Assembly: GCF_000016785.1 (NCBI RefSeq) | Contig: NC_009486.1 | Location: 434,001 to 498,000 of the forward strand | Reading direction: 5' to 3' | DNA length: 64,000 bases | Source: Thermotoga petrophila RKU-1 | GTDB taxonomy: Bacteria; Thermotogota; Thermotogae; Thermotogales; Thermotogaceae | Shown here: piece after piece, positions 1-12,280 of the stretch | Numbering within the stretch: position 1 is the stretch's first letter | How the letters are laid out: every line of letters starts with the position of its first letter | Translations under genes and position numbers: made by a program | The notes under the pieces: generated by a model | What the model was told of the DNA's origin: nothing | Seen by the model: only the letters and a program-made list of their open reading frames with translations | The model's database searches: none

Positions 1-2
1 CC

Positions 3-719
3 CGTTTTGATCACTACTGGGTCCAGGCAACGGACGGCTACGCAGCTCTCAAAGCGGGGGCCTTTGGAGTTTCTACAGACGCGAACGCGGACTACTGGGG
101 TGTCAAATCCATGGGAACGATGCCTCACGCCCTGATAGCCTGCTACGATGGGAAGACCGAGGACGCTGCCATCGCGTTCGATATGCACATGGAGGAAGAC
201 GTGAACAGGATCATTCTTGTGGACTGGGACAACGATGTGATAGGAACAACCTTCAAGGTCATCGAAAAGTTCTACGAGTACGTGATGAAAAAGCCGTTCA
301 AACTCGGAGTGACAGATCCTTCACCGATCATAGGTCCTGGAAAGAACAAGATATGGGGTGTGAGGTTCGACACCTCCGGGAATCTAAGAGATAAATCCGT
401 GGTACCAAAGGACGAGTCTTCCTTTGGGGTGTGTCCGGAACTCGTCTGGAGAGCCCGTCAGGAGTTCGACAAAGTGGGGCTCAAGGATCTGAAGATAGTC
501 GTCTCCGGAGGATTCGACGAGAAGAAGATAGATCTCTTCGAAAGACTCGGAGTTCCTGCAGATGCTTATGGTGTTGGATCTCGCCTGCTGAGGGAGAAGG
601 TGGATATCACGGCAGACATCGTTGAAGTCAATGGAAGACACTGCGCAAAGGTGGGAAGGTACAAGATAGAAAACCCCAGACTGAAAAAAGTGGAGAAGCG
701 CTACTGGGAAGAAGAGTGA
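3..719 (+). CDS. pncB: Nicotinate phosphoribosyltransferase, 5' end missing
   Basis: The reading frame is open from base 3, so the N-terminus lies outside the window and 238 residues are visible. The family makes nicotinate mononucleotide from nicotinate and PRPP in NAD salvage. Visible marks are the TMPHAL motif near the cut end, the central [14 protein letters not shown] stretch, and [10 protein letters not shown] followed by GVGSRLL, which resemble the phosphate-binding loops near the C-terminus of NAPRTases. It lies just before pdxS, so two nucleotide-cofactor functions share the transcript. It matches the TM0474 position in T. maritima (from memory). Family is clear. Nicotinate rather than nicotinamide specificity is inferred from the family. 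Confidence 0.85.
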   Translation, partial: RFDHYWVQATDGYAALKAGAFGVSTDANADYWGVKSMGTMPHALIACYDGKTEDAAIAFDMHMEEDVNRIILVDWDNDVIGTTFKVIEKFYEYVMKKPFKLGVTDPSPIIGPGKNKIWGVRFDTSGNLRDKSVVPKDESSFGVCPELVWRARQEFDKVGLKDLKIVVSGGFDEKKIDLFERLGVPADAYGVGSRLLREKVDITADIVEVNGRHCAKVGRYKIENPRLKKVEKRYWEEE

Positions 720-732
720 GGAGGTGAATGGA

Positions 733-1614
733 ATGGAAATCAAAAAGGGTACCTGGATCATAAAGAAGGGTTTTGCGGAGATGTTCAAAGGCGGTGTCAT
801 CATGGACGTCACCTCTGCTGAACAGGCCAAGATCGCAGAAGAAGCGGGAGCCGTTGCGGTAATGGCCCTCGAAAGAGTTCCGGCCGATATCAGAAAAGAG
901 GGCGGAGTCGCCAGAATGGCAAGCATCGCAAAGATCAGGGAAATCATGGAAGCAGTGTCCATCCCTGTGATGGCGAAGGTGAGAATCGGACACATAGCCG
1001 AGGCAAAGATACTGGAAGAACTCGGAGTCGATTTCATCGATGAGTCTGAGGTACTCACACCAGCTGACGACAGGTTCCACATCAACAAACACGAATTCAA
1101 AGTACCTTTTGTCTGCGGTGCAAGAGATCTTGGAGAGGCTCTCAGAAGAATAGCGGAAGGCGCCGCTATGATCAGAACGAAGGGAGAGGCTGGAACGGGA
1201 AACGTCGTGGAAGCGGTGAAGCACATGCGAAGGATGATGGAACAGATAAAACAGGTGACCAAGATGGAAGACGAAGAACTCGTCGCTTACGGAAAAGAAA
1301 TAGGAGCTCCCGTGGAGCTTCTCAGGGAGGTCAAAAGACTTGGAAGACTTCCCGTCGTGAACTTCGCAGCGGGTGGTGTGGCAACTCCTGCGGATGCGGC
1401 TCTCATGATGATGCTCGGAGCAGATGGAGTGTTTGTAGGATCCGGTATCTTCAAATCCAAGGATCCAAGAAAGATGGCGAAAGCCATGGTGCTGGCCGTT
1501 ACCTACTGGGACAATCCAAGGATACTCCTCAAGATCTCCGAAGACATAGGAGAGCCGATGAGAGGGCTCGATGTCGAAGAACTCGAAGTGAGAATGCAGG
1601 AGAGAGGGTGGTAA
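733..1614 (+). CDS. pdxS: Pyridoxal 5'-phosphate synthase subunit PdxS
   Basis: PdxS is the (beta/alpha)8 synthase that condenses ribose 5-phosphate (or ribulose 5-phosphate), glyceraldehyde 3-phosphate and ammonia into PLP, working as a dodecamer loaded with PdxT. The 293-residue length is normal. The motif VMAKVRIGH carries the lysine that binds the sugar phosphate; [15 protein letters not shown] and GVFVGSGIF form the phosphate site. A GTG at 724 in the same frame is part of the Shine-Dalgarno sequence GGAGGTG (720-726), so the ATG at 733, six bases further on, is the start. pdxT follows after 3 bases. Confidence 0.97.
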   Translation: MEIKKGTWIIKKGFAEMFKGGVIMDVTSAEQAKIAEEAGAVAVMALERVPADIRKEGGVARMASIAKIREIMEAVSIPVMAKVRIGHIAEAKILEELGVDFIDESEVLTPADDRFHINKHEFKVPFVCGARDLGEALRRIAEGAAMIRTKGEAGTGNVVEAVKHMRRMMEQIKQVTKMEDEELVAYGKEIGAPVELLREVKRLGRLPVVNFAAGGVATPADAALMMMLGADGVFVGSGIFKSKDPRKMAKAMVLAVTYWDNPRILLKISEDIGEPMRGLDVEELEVRMQERGW

Positions 1615-1617
1615 AGA

Positions 1618-2184
1618 ATGAAGATAGGTGTTCTGGGTGTTCAGGGAGATGTCAGAGAACACGTGGAAGCTCTCCACAAGCTCGGAGTTGAGACTCTGAT
1701 AGTGAAACTTCCAGAGCAGCTGGACATGGTGGATGGTCTCATCCTGCCTGGTGGAGAATCGACCACCATGATAAGAATTCTCAAAGAGATGGATATGGAT
1801 GAAAAGTTGGTGGAAAGAATAAACGAAGGATTACCAGTCTTTGCAACGTGTGCCGGTGTGATCCTTCTCGCAAAGCGCATCGAAAACTACTCCCAGGAAA
1901 AACTTGGAGTTTTGGACATAACCGTTGAAAGAAACGCCTACGGAAGACAGGTCGAAAGCTTTGAGACGTTTGTAGAGATACCCGCTGTAGGAAAAGATCC
2001 ATTCAGAGCCATTTTCATAAGGGCTCCAAAAATTGTTGAAACAGGAAAGAATGTGGAAATTCTGGCAACCTACGACTACGATCCTGTTCTGGTGAAAGAA
2101 GGAAATATACTCGCGTGCACGTTTCACCCAGAACTCACCGACGATTTGAGACTGCACAGATACTTCCTGGAGATGGTGAAATGA
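1618..2184 (+). CDS. pdxT: Pyridoxal 5'-phosphate synthase glutaminase subunit PdxT
   Basis: PdxT hydrolyses glutamine and passes ammonia to PdxS. The 188-residue protein has the class I glutaminase layout: LILPGGEST (oxyanion region), [10 protein letters not shown] with the nucleophilic cysteine near residue 79, and the C-terminal [10 protein letters not shown] that supplies the His and Glu of the triad. The start is 3 bases after pdxS, as in most bacteria that use the DXP-independent route. The TGA stop overlaps the ATG of the next gene. Confidence 0.97.
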   Translation: MKIGVLGVQGDVREHVEALHKLGVETLIVKLPEQLDMVDGLILPGGESTTMIRILKEMDMDEKLVERINEGLPVFATCAGVILLAKRIENYSQEKLGVLDITVERNAYGRQVESFETFVEIPAVGKDPFRAIFIRAPKIVETGKNVEILATYDYDPVLVKEGNILACTFHPELTDDLRLHRYFLEMVK

Positions 2185-2810
2185 AAGTGAAAATCGATCT
2201 GGAAGATGAAAAACTTCGTGAACGGATAGTCAAAATCGTTCAAGAGGTGGGATTTCTCATAAATGAATCATCGGATGTAATCATCACCGACAATTTGAAG
2301 GAACAGGATCGGTGGATGATTTTGGTTTCAGAGAACGTACCTGAAAATATTCCGGAAGGTGTGCTGGACGTGATCGATCCACGCCTTCCGGACTTTCTGC
2401 TAAGAAAAAAATTTGAAATGGTGAAGGTGTACCTGAAATTCCCCTCTGGTATCCTCAGTTATCTCGAAGACGAGTTCGAAAAATCGAAGCGATATGGATT
2501 CCCACTTTCTGTTATCTATCTCTTTTTCGAAGATGACGGCACAGCAAGACGCGTCTATGAAATCCTCCGAGAACTTTTGAGGTCTTCTGATAGATTCGAT
2601 TTCCTGAAGAGAAACGAAATAATGATCGTTCTTCCCGGAACATCGAAAGAAGGCGCGGAAAGACTCCTCAAAAGGTTGAAGAGAAAGTTCCTGAGATTGG
2701 ATTGGACGAAACAGCCGATGCTTGAGTACGGAGTCGCCCAGGTCGAAGACTGGATGGAAACCGTTGAAGATCTGCTTGCATCCCTCGAATCTTCTTTGAG
2801 GAGGTTGTAA
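2181..2810 (+). CDS. Degenerate receiver/GGDEF-like two-domain protein
   Basis: A 209-residue protein whose ATG overlaps the pdxT stop (ATGA). An upstream in-frame ATG at 2115 lies inside pdxT and has no ribosome site. Residues 1-85 resemble a receiver fold ([12 protein letters not shown], then DVIITDN where a receiver has its DLIILD strand) but the acidic pocket is incomplete. Residues 90-209 resemble a GGDEF domain: [20 protein letters not shown], then a segment ending [19 protein letters not shown] where an active cyclase would have GDEF, and a helix with AERLLKRLK. The GGDEF signature is missing, so cyclase activity is unlikely. Position corresponds to TM0471. Domain calls are by eye and moderately sure. 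Confidence 0.6.
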   Translation: MKVKIDLEDEKLRERIVKIVQEVGFLINESSDVIITDNLKEQDRWMILVSENVPENIPEGVLDVIDPRLPDFLLRKKFEMVKVYLKFPSGILSYLEDEFEKSKRYGFPLSVIYLFFEDDGTARRVYEILRELLRSSDRFDFLKRNEIMIVLPGTSKEGAERLLKRLKRKFLRLDWTKQPMLEYGVAQVEDWMETVEDLLASLESSLRRL

Positions 2811-2814
2811 AAAT

Positions 2815-3836
2815 CTGAGTAAAAAAGAGTGGATCAACATAATTCTGGCGCTGGCTTTTGGATTTCTCGCCGTCTTTTTTATTTTCAGGGAAGTAGATCC
2901 CGCTGAATTTTCCAGATATTTTCATTTAAAATCTCTCCTTTACATGTTCCTTCTCTGCGGAACATTCGTTTTTTCTATTGTCATAGACTCTCTCAGAATG
3001 AAATGGCTTTATTCGTTCGTATGGAAAGAGAAATTTCCGCTGTACGATGCCTTCTTCAACAATTACATGAGTTTTGTTTTCAGCATGCTCACTCCTTTCT
3101 ATTTCGGAGGACAGTTTTTTCAGACGTACCACCTTTCAAGGATGGGTTTCAGATCTGAACACAATGTGAACGTGATTCTTTCCAGATTCGTAGAATACCT
3201 GATCTCTGTTACTGTTCTTTCGATTCTGGGCCTTGTGAGATACAGAAACCTTCTCTTCTCGAACGCACTTTTGACCTCAAAGTTGATACTTCTCGCGTAT
3301 CTCATTAGTGTATCGTTCATAGCCGTTTTGATGGTTTCACTGATAAATCCTACTCTCATTGCACGTCTTTTTAACGTTTTCAAGAGAATAGGGTGGATAG
3401 ATCGACTCATCAAAAAGATCACCAAAATAGAAGATTGGGATACCAGATTCCTGGAATGGACAGAAAAATTGAAAGAAAGCGTTCAAGTACTCTGGAAAAG
3501 TGGCTTTATGTTTTTCGATTTTCCTCTCACTTTCATTTCCCTGCTTGTTCAATCTTTTGTTCTCTACCTTGCCATCTGGCTCACATCCGGAAAAATAGGT
3601 TTTCTCGACGTCACAGGCCTCTTCTATTTCCTGAGTTTGGTCGTGTTTTACATACCCACTCCTGGAGCGAGTGGAGGAGTGGAAGCGGTTTATCAGATCG
3701 TTTTTTCCAAGATTTTGAATTCTTCTGAAAAAACACTCGCCTCCATTCTCATCTGGAGGATTTCTACCTATTATCTTCCGATATTCATCGGTATAGCATT
3801 CCTCTTGATTTACCGCTATCCGAAGGAAGTGGCAAA

Positions 3837-3840
<4 letters not shown>
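2815..3840 (+). CDS. Flippase-like membrane protein (LPG synthase TM / UPF0104 family), apparent CTG start
   Basis: Multi-pass membrane protein of the lysylphosphatidylglycerol synthase TM-region family. The first ATG (2944) would drop the first membrane segment. The frame is open back to 2800 and encodes SKKEWINIILALAFGFLAVF then FREVDP, which is how the family normally begins. No ATG, GTG or TTG exists between the upstream stop (2797) and 2944. A CTG at 2815 sits about ten bases after GAGGAGG (2799-2805), so I use it, giving 341 residues. The family's conserved TPFYFGGQFFQTYHL and PTPGASGGVE loops are present. Exact function unknown; relatives transport lipid-linked substrates. The 3' end overlaps the next gene (ATGA). 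Confidence 0.75.
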
Positions 3841-6120
<2,280 letters not shown>

Positions 6121-6121
<1 letters not shown>

Positions 6122-6882
6122 TGTCAGGTCACAACAAGTGGGCCAATATTAAACACAGGAAGATGGCCCAGGATGCGAAGAAATCCAAAATTTTCACAAA
6201 GCTGATCAGAGAAATCATAGTTGCAGCAAGAGAAGGAGGAGGAAACATAGAAACAAATCCGCGATTGAGAGCGGCAGTTGAAAAAGCACGGGCAGAAAAC
6301 ATGCCCAAAGAAAACATTGAAAGAGCCATAAAGAGAGGAACGGGAGAACTCGAAGGTGTAGATTACCAGGAAGTGATCTACGAAGGATACGCACCCGGAG
6401 GAGTCGCCGTGTACATCAGAGCGCTCACAGACAACAAGAACAGAACCGCTCAGGAGCTCAGGCACCTGTTCAACAAATACGGTGGCAGTCTTGCAGAGAG
6501 CGGCTCGGTGAGCTGGATATTCGAAAGAAAAGGAGTTATCGAGATCCCAAGAGACAAGGTGAAAGATCTGGAAGAACTCATGATGATCGCTATAGACGCC
6601 GGTGCGGAAGACATAAAAGACACAGAAGATCCGATACAGATAATTACAACCCCTGAGAATCTTTCGGAAGTGAAGAGCAAGCTGGAGGAAGCCGGCTATG
6701 AGGTGGAAGCAAAGGTAACATTCATTCCAAAGAACACGATGAAAGTCACAGGTAAAGATGCCGAAAAAGTCCTCGAATTTCTCAACGCACTGGAAGATAT
6801 GGACGACGTGCAGGAAGTGTATTCGAACTTTGAAATGGACGACAAAGAGATGGAGGAGATACTTTCCAGACTGGAAGGATAA
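6121..6882 (+). CDS. YebC/TACO1-family protein
   Basis: A 253-residue YebC family protein starting [14 protein letters not shown], the hallmark of the family. Bacterial and mitochondrial relatives have been linked to translation of difficult (for example polyproline) stretches and were earlier annotated as transcriptional regulators. The family's [15 protein letters not shown] and [10 protein letters not shown] segments are intact, as is an acidic C-terminus. An ATG at 6118 overlaps the upstream stop and would add one Met; AGGAGGTGG lies just before both. I prefer 6121 by family convention. Confidence 0.93.
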
Positions 6883-6890
6883 CTCTGATT

Positions 6891-7607
6891 TTGTTTGTTC
6901 TGGCAACCGTTTCTGCGTACGCTGGTTTCATCGAAGTGGGAGCAGGAGTTTATAATGAAGTTCCCACGGTGGGTTTTGTACTGTCTCCTGAGCTCAAAAC
7001 AGACTTCATAGAAGGAAAGTTCAGGTTCGATTTTTTTGCAAGTTTTTCGGAAGGGGAGCTCTCTCTCCTTCCTTTCATTTATGACAATCCTGTTTATTTT
7101 CGATTCGGAATCGATGATTTTTCGTTCGAATATCACGCACCAGCAGTCTTGAAAGCGACCTTTGTACCGTTCAAAAAGAGCTGGAATGTGAGACTTGGTT
7201 TCATGGGTGGAATCTGGAACGGAGAAAATGTTTTCTTCTTCACGGAGAAACCCGTGTTTCTCGTTTTGTCGAACGATGATAACTACCACATTGGGCTGAA
7301 CTTCAAAGTGTTCGATACAGGTCTTGAACTCTTCGTTGAAAACGAAAAGCCCGGTGTCTGGTTAGAACTTGGAAGTTTAAAAGTTGGTGTTTCGAACTGG
7401 GTTGGTTTGATCTTTGAACATAAAAAAACGGTGGTTCGTTTTCTTTACGATGGAGAATTTAAACCCGGTTTGGCGTTGCTCGAGGAAAACGGCTGGATCT
7501 TTGTCAACAGTGACTACGTAGAAGGAAGCTGGAAGGTGGGAAGATTCCATGCAGGAGGAAAGATCGGAAAAGAAAATTGGGCCTTTCAAATTTCAATCGA
7601 ATTTTGA
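6891..7607 (+). CDS. Exported beta-rich hypothetical protein
   Basis: A 238-residue protein that starts at TTG 6891, or possibly at a near-cognate codon just upstream (CTG 6885). Residues 1-10 ([10 protein letters not shown]) form a short hydrophobic leader ending in an AYA-type signal peptidase site, so export is likely. The rest alternates aromatic and charged residues in many short strands ([26 protein letters not shown]), as in small outer-membrane or beta-barrel proteins of Thermotoga. I do not recognise a family. The last 59 bases overlap cheR. Position corresponds to TM0465. Confidence 0.7.
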   Translation: MFVLATVSAYAGFIEVGAGVYNEVPTVGFVLSPELKTDFIEGKFRFDFFASFSEGELSLLPFIYDNPVYFRFGIDDFSFEYHAPAVLKATFVPFKKSWNVRLGFMGGIWNGENVFFFTEKPVFLVLSNDDNYHIGLNFKVFDTGLELFVENEKPGVWLELGSLKVGVSNWVGLIFEHKKTVVRFLYDGEFKPGLALLEENGWIFVNSDYVEGSWKVGRFHAGGKIGKENWAFQISIEF

Positions 7608-8397
7608 GTGGAAAGAATTTCCTCAGGAGGAATTCGAATGGTTCGTGAAAGAAGCTGAAAAGAGGTTCGGACTGAACCTCTCTTCTTACAAACCGCAGAG
7701 GGTGAAGCGCAGAACAGAACTCCTTCTCAGAAAGTACAACGTGGGATATAGAGAGTATTTGAACATGCTCATCAAAGACAAAAAGTACCTCGATGAATTC
7801 ATGGATAAGATGACGATAAACGTGACGGAGTTCTTCAGAAATCCGGAAAAGTGGTGGGAACTCAGAGACGAAATCATTCCTCTGATTGCAAAAAATTCTC
7901 TGAGGATGAAGTTCTGGAGTGCGGGTTGTTCTTCCGGAGAAGAACCGTACTCCCTGGCCATCCTGGTTAACGAACTCAATCTTTCCTATAAAACTCGTAT
8001 TCTGGCAACAGACATTGACATCGGCGTGCTCGGAAGAGCCCAGGAAGGTGTTTACGAAGAAAGGGCCTTCGTCAGCACTCCAAAGGAATACCTGGAAAAA
8101 TACTTCGAGAAGTTACCAGATGGAAGGTACAGGATAAAAGATTCTGTGAAGAAAATTGTGGAGTTCAAAAGGCACGATCTTTTGAAGGATCCGTTCGAAA
8201 AGAACTTCGATCTGATAGTGTGTCGAAACGTGGTCATTTACTTCGAACCAGAAGCGAAAAATGAGCTCTACAGAAAGTTCGCTGAATCACTGAAACCGGG
8301 GGGATTCCTCTTCGTTGGAAACACTGAAAGAATTTTCAATTACAAAGAACTGGGATTTGAGATATACAAACCGTTCATCTACAGAAAGGTGGAGTAA
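7549..8397 (+). CDS. cheR: Chemotaxis protein methyltransferase CheR
   Basis: CheR methylates glutamates of chemoreceptors using S-adenosylmethionine. The N-terminal helical CheR_N region is at residues 24-80 ([20 protein letters not shown]). The SAM-binding domain follows, with [30 protein letters not shown], and CRNVVIYF. The ATG at 7549 gives about 24 residues more than the usual N-terminus and a 59-base overlap with the upstream gene. The only alternative in-frame start (a GTG around 7645) would cut into CheR_N. No other chemotaxis gene is nearby; it sits between an exported protein and lspA. Confidence 0.93.
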   Translation: MQEERSEKKIGPFKFQSNFEWKEFPQEEFEWFVKEAEKRFGLNLSSYKPQRVKRRTELLLRKYNVGYREYLNMLIKDKKYLDEFMDKMTINVTEFFRNPEKWWELRDEIIPLIAKNSLRMKFWSAGCSSGEEPYSLAILVNELNLSYKTRILATDIDIGVLGRAQEGVYEERAFVSTPKEYLEKYFEKLPDGRYRIKDSVKKIVEFKRHDLLKDPFEKNFDLIVCRNVVIYFEPEAKNELYRKFAESLKPGGFLFVGNTERIFNYKELGFEIYKPFIYRKVE

Positions 8398-8958
8398 ATG
8401 GCATTTGTGATGGTTCTCACGATTGTTCTGGATCAGCTTACAAAGCGGATAGCAAGCGAGATACACGGAACCTTCTTCATAGTTCCGGGTTTTTTGAGAT
8501 TCGTGAAGGCAACCAACCGAGGAATCGCACTCGGGTTGTTTAAAAATCTTTCCGAACAGCTTCTCTGGACCGTGATGTTCGTTGTTGTTTTTCTATCCCT
8601 ACTTCCTTATATTTTCAAGTTCAGCAGGCTGGAAAGAACAGCCATGGGCTTCATTCTTGGGGGAGCTCTCGGTAACCTTCTCGACAGAATCAGATTCGGA
8701 TACGTTCTTGATTTCCTGAATCTGACTTTTCTCCCAACGATATTCAATCTTGCAGACGTGTTCATCATAGTCGGAGGAGCACTTATGATACTGGGAGTTT
8801 TCAGAGGTGGAGACAATGAAAGTTTGGAGAGTCGAAAAAAGAGAAGAGGGTTGGAGACTGGATCAGTTTTTGAAGGAGAAGACACCGTCATGGATCTCGA
8901 GATCACTGATTCAAAAAGCGATAAAAGAGGGCAAAGTGAAGGTCAACGGTCAGATTAA
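8398..8958 (+). CDS. lspA: Lipoprotein signal peptidase LspA with out-of-frame C-terminal extension
   Basis: LspA cleaves the signal peptide of lipid-modified prolipoproteins in the inner membrane. Four membrane segments are visible, and the catalytic aspartates lie in GYVLDF (Asp105) and FNLAD (Asp120). It follows cheR with no gap. The conserved enzyme ends near residue 138. The frame then continues 46 residues as a charged tail read across the first 143 bases of the rluD-type gene, giving 186 residues. A one-base shift near 8816 would end it at an ATGA overlap with that gene, as elsewhere in this operon. The tail may be real, strain-specific or a sequence error. Confidence 0.9.
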   Translation: MAFVMVLTIVLDQLTKRIASEIHGTFFIVPGFLRFVKATNRGIALGLFKNLSEQLLWTVMFVVVFLSLLPYIFKFSRLERTAMGFILGGALGNLLDRIRFGYVLDFLNLTFLPTIFNLADVFIIVGGALMILGVFRGGDNESLESRKKRRGLETGSVFEGEDTVMDLEITDSKSDKRGQSEGQRSD

Positions 8959-9751
8959 AAAGCCGAGTTACAAGTTGAAAGAGGGTGAGATAGTAGAGGT
9001 TGACCTCCCTGAAAAGCCACAGGAAGCGACAGTTCAACCCGAAGAGATAGAATTGAAAGTTCTTTATGAGGATAGAGACATCGTAGTTATCGACAAACCT
9101 GGAGACATGATCGTTCATCCTGTTCCCTCCAAACTCAGCGGAACTCTCGTGAACGCCCTCCTCAATCACTGCAAAGATCTTCAGGGAGTGGGAGGAAAGC
9201 TCCGGCCGGGAATAGTTCACAGGCTCGACAAAGAAACCTCCGGTGTCATAGTGGTAGCCAAGAACGATTTTGCCCATCAGAGCCTCTCGAAGCAGTTCAA
9301 AGATCGAAAGGTGAAGAAAACTTACATACTCTTGGTGAAGGGTAGAGTGAAGAAAGATGAAGGGGTTGTCGATCTTCCTCTCGCAAGGCATCCTGTTCTG
9401 AGGATAAAAATGGCCGTCGTTGAAACAGGGAAGGAAGCGATCACGGAGTACCGAGTTCTGAAAAGGTTCGATGACGTTGCGACGCTCGTTCTCGCCTTTC
9501 CTAAAACAGGTAGAACACACCAGATCAGGGTGCACATGAAAAGCCTCGGGCATCCGATCATGGGAGACAAAATCTACGGGAAGCCGAAAGAGGATGAGAT
9601 CTTCGGAATAAAAAGGCAGATGCTTCACGCCCTGAAACTCGGTTTCTTCCACCCTCGAACGGGCAAATGGATGGAGTTCGTCTCACCTCTGCCAGAGGAC
9701 TTCAAAGAAGCCATCAGAAGGATCCATGAGTACGTGAGGGAAAGATCATGA
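8816..9751 (+). CDS. RluA/RluD-family 23S rRNA pseudouridine synthase
   Basis: A 311-residue protein with an N-terminal S4 RNA-binding domain (RLDQFLKEK, VKVNGQIKKPSYKLKEGE, residues 10-75) and a pseudouridine synthase domain. The catalytic Asp lies in VHRLDKETSG; the substrate loop GRTHQIRVHM is intact. ATG 8816 is preceded by AGAGGTGGAG; an in-frame GTG at 8807 is inside that site. The gene begins inside the annotated end of lspA and ends in an ATGA overlap with dnaE. RluD-like target uridines in 23S rRNA are inferred from the family. Confidence 0.92.
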   Translation: MKVWRVEKREEGWRLDQFLKEKTPSWISRSLIQKAIKEGKVKVNGQIKKPSYKLKEGEIVEVDLPEKPQEATVQPEEIELKVLYEDRDIVVIDKPGDMIVHPVPSKLSGTLVNALLNHCKDLQGVGGKLRPGIVHRLDKETSGVIVVAKNDFAHQSLSKQFKDRKVKKTYILLVKGRVKKDEGVVDLPLARHPVLRIKMAVVETGKEAITEYRVLKRFDDVATLVLAFPKTGRTHQIRVHMKSLGHPIMGDKIYGKPKEDEIFGIKRQMLHALKLGFFHPRTGKWMEFVSPLPEDFKEAIRRIHEYVRERS

Positions 9752-12276
9752 TTCCATGGGTGATATCTCCCTATTCTTTCGATGGCTCAGTCGTTCGATT
9801 CGAAAAACTGGCCCTTCTCTTGAAAAGTAAGGGATTGAAATCTGTCATCCTCGCCGACAGAAACTTCCACGCCGCTGTGAAGTTCAACACGATCATGAGA
9901 AAACACGGCCTGATACCGGTTCACGGCCTCTGGAAAGGCGGCAGAATCTTCGTCGCGAGAAACAGAGAGGAATTCGACAGACTGGTCAGGTACTACAACG
10001 GAGAAATAGATAAACTCGAAAACGTACCCATTTTCCACGAAAGCGAACTAACACCCGTAAGATACCTCGATAACTCTGAAAGGAAGGCAAGCATCTTCAT
10101 GAGAAAAGTCTTCGGGCTCGACGAAGACGTTCAGGGTTTTCCGGAAAAATGTGAAGATGCAGTCGACACTTTAAACGCAGAAGCCTACGATCTCAGAGTG
10201 AATCACAGATTTCCCACTCCTCCAGAGGATTGGGACGAATCACTCATAGAAAAGGCAGAGTCGCTGGGTGAAGAGTACGTTAGCCGCCTGAAAAGAGAAC
10301 TCGAGGTGATAAAAAGAAAGGGCTTCACCCCGTACATCTACACGGTGGAAAAAGTGGTAGAGATCGCAAGAAAACTGGGTATAAAAGTTGGTCCAGGAAG
10401 AGGAAGTGCGGTAGGTTCCCTCGTTGCACACCTGTGTGGAATAACCGAGATAGATCCCATAAAATACGATCTTCTCTTCGAACGCTTCCTAAACGAAGAA
10501 AGGCAGGAACCACCCGATATAGATGTGGATGTGGAAGACAGAAGAAGAAAGGACCTGATAAAGGAGCTATCAAAGTCTTTTCAAGTCTATCAGGTTTCAA
10601 CCTTCGGAAACCTCACAGAGAAATCTCTGAAAAACCTCATAAACTCCGTTCTTCCAGATGCGTCTCTTGAAGAAAAAAACGAAATCTACAAAATCGTTTA
10701 TGGACTGCCGCACCATCCCAGTGTTCACGCCGCGGGAATCGTGATCTCAGAAAATCCTCTGCCATTACCCACAAGAGAGGAAGAAGATATCCCAATAACG
10801 GACTACGACATGTACGATCTTCAAGAAATAGGTGTTGTGAAGATCGATATACTGGGTCTTAAAACACTCTCGTTCATAAAGGATTTCAAAAAAGAGATTT
10901 TCGATTACTCTGATGAAAAAACGTATCATCTCATCTCCAAGGGAAAAACTCTCGGTGTGTTTCAGCTCGAAGGTCTCCAGGCAAGAAAACTATGCAGAAG
11001 AATCTCTCCCAGAAACATGGACGAACTCTCCATTCTCCTTGCCCTCAACAGACCTGGTCCATTGAGGTCTGGCCTGGATGTTATGTTTTCGAATCCGAAG
11101 AACGTTCCCGAGTTTTTCAGGAAGACGTTTCCAGAGACAAGAGGGGTTCTGATCTATCAGGAACAGATCATGCGACTCGCCATGTTCGCGGGTCTCTCAG
11201 GCACCGAAGCGGATATTTTGAGAAGGGCCATTGCAAAGAAAGAAAGAGAAAAAATGGAACCTCTCCTTGAAAAGATGAAAAAAGGCCTTCTTGAAAAAGG
11301 TATGGAGAACGCAGAACAGATCCTCGAGATCCTCCTGAACTTTTCCTCCTATGCCTTCAACAAGTCTCACAGCGTCGCATACGCCCACATCACATACCAG
11401 ACGGCATATTTGAAAGTCCATCATCTTGAAGAATTCTTCAAGCTCTACTTCGCGTACAATTCTTCAGACACCGAAAAGATCTTCCTTGCCGTTCAGGAAC
11501 TGAGAAGCGAAGGATACAGAGTACATCCTCCAGATATCAACACCTCTGGAAAAGAACTGGTCTTTCACGGTAAAGACGTTTACCTTCCCCTGACGGTTGT
11601 GAAAGGAGTGGGAGCAACCCTGGTTGAACAAATCGAAAAAATCAGGCCGATCAACAGTGTGAGAGAACTTCAGGAAAGGGTAACCGGAGTTCCGAGAAAC
11701 GTTGTGGAAAGCCTGATCACAGCAGGCGTCTTCGACAAACTTTATGAAAACAGAAAACTGGCACTGGAAGAACTGAACAAAAAGGTTGAGAAAGATATTC
11801 TTGAGATTCGAAGCCTCTTCGGAGAAAAGGTAGAGCAGGAAAGTTCAAACATCAAAATAGGAGACATCACCGAACTCGAAGAGAAGAGCATGGGATTTCC
11901 GTTGACACCCGTTCCTGAAGTTCCTACAGGACTCTTTGCCGGTATAGCCGATGTCTTCACGTATGGTAGGACTCTTCCTGTGCTCGTCAAAAGAGTTTCG
12001 AGAAACATCGTGACGGATGGCCTTTCTATTTGCCGGGTAAGGGCAGACGTTCCCGATGGTGTTCACCTTGTGCTCCTCTCACCCCTTCAGAAGATCATCA
12101 AAATCTGGCCCTTCAATGAAAACACCAGGTTCGTGTACAGAGTGGATTTTACCGCGACACTGGAAAAGGCCGGTCAAAACGAGATAACGGAAGTCCTTAA
12201 AAACGGGGCTGTCGTAAGGTATGAAGGATACAGACCTCTAACGGATGAATATCGCTACAGAGTCGTTCCTCGGTGA
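9748..12276 (+). CDS. dnaE: DNA polymerase III alpha subunit (short DnaE)
   Basis: C-family replicative polymerase, 842 residues against about 1,160 in E. coli. The palm has the glycine-rich GPGRGSAVGSLVAHL around residue 214 and the catalytic aspartates of PDIDVDVEDRRR near residues 257-262. The finger region HSVAYAHITYQ is also present. The N-terminal 90 residues occupy the PHP position but read WVISPYSFDGS where active PHP domains have an HLHTEYS-type metal motif, so PHP activity is lost. A helix-hairpin-helix-like VVKGVGATLVEQI is near residue 615; the C-terminus is abbreviated. T. maritima also encodes a PolC elsewhere, so this enzyme may be secondary (inference). Confidence 0.94.
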   Translation: MIPWVISPYSFDGSVVRFEKLALLLKSKGLKSVILADRNFHAAVKFNTIMRKHGLIPVHGLWKGGRIFVARNREEFDRLVRYYNGEIDKLENVPIFHESELTPVRYLDNSERKASIFMRKVFGLDEDVQGFPEKCEDAVDTLNAEAYDLRVNHRFPTPPEDWDESLIEKAESLGEEYVSRLKRELEVIKRKGFTPYIYTVEKVVEIARKLGIKVGPGRGSAVGSLVAHLCGITEIDPIKYDLLFERFLNEERQEPPDIDVDVEDRRRKDLIKELSKSFQVYQVSTFGNLTEKSLKNLINSVLPDASLEEKNEIYKIVYGLPHHPSVHAAGIVISENPLPLPTREEEDIPITDYDMYDLQEIGVVKIDILGLKTLSFIKDFKKEIFDYSDEKTYHLISKGKTLGVFQLEGLQARKLCRRISPRNMDELSILLALNRPGPLRSGLDVMFSNPKNVPEFFRKTFPETRGVLIYQEQIMRLAMFAGLSGTEADILRRAIAKKEREKMEPLLEKMKKGLLEKGMENAEQILEILLNFSSYAFNKSHSVAYAHITYQTAYLKVHHLEEFFKLYFAYNSSDTEKIFLAVQELRSEGYRVHPPDINTSGKELVFHGKDVYLPLTVVKGVGATLVEQIEKIRPINSVRELQERVTGVPRNVVESLITAGVFDKLYENRKLALEELNKKVEKDILEIRSLFGEKVEQESSNIKIGDITELEEKSMGFPLTPVPEVPTGLFAGIADVFTYGRTLPVLVKRVSRNIVTDGLSICRVRADVPDGVHLVLLSPLQKIIKIWPFNENTRFVYRVDFTATLEKAGQNEITEVLKNGAVVRYEGYRPLTDEYRYRVVPR

Positions 12277-12280
12277 TCTA

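Noticed and set aside
628-1677. Antisense frame of 349 codons opposite pdxS
   Set aside because: Cys/His/Ser-rich shadow of the pdxS coding sequence, without any motif.
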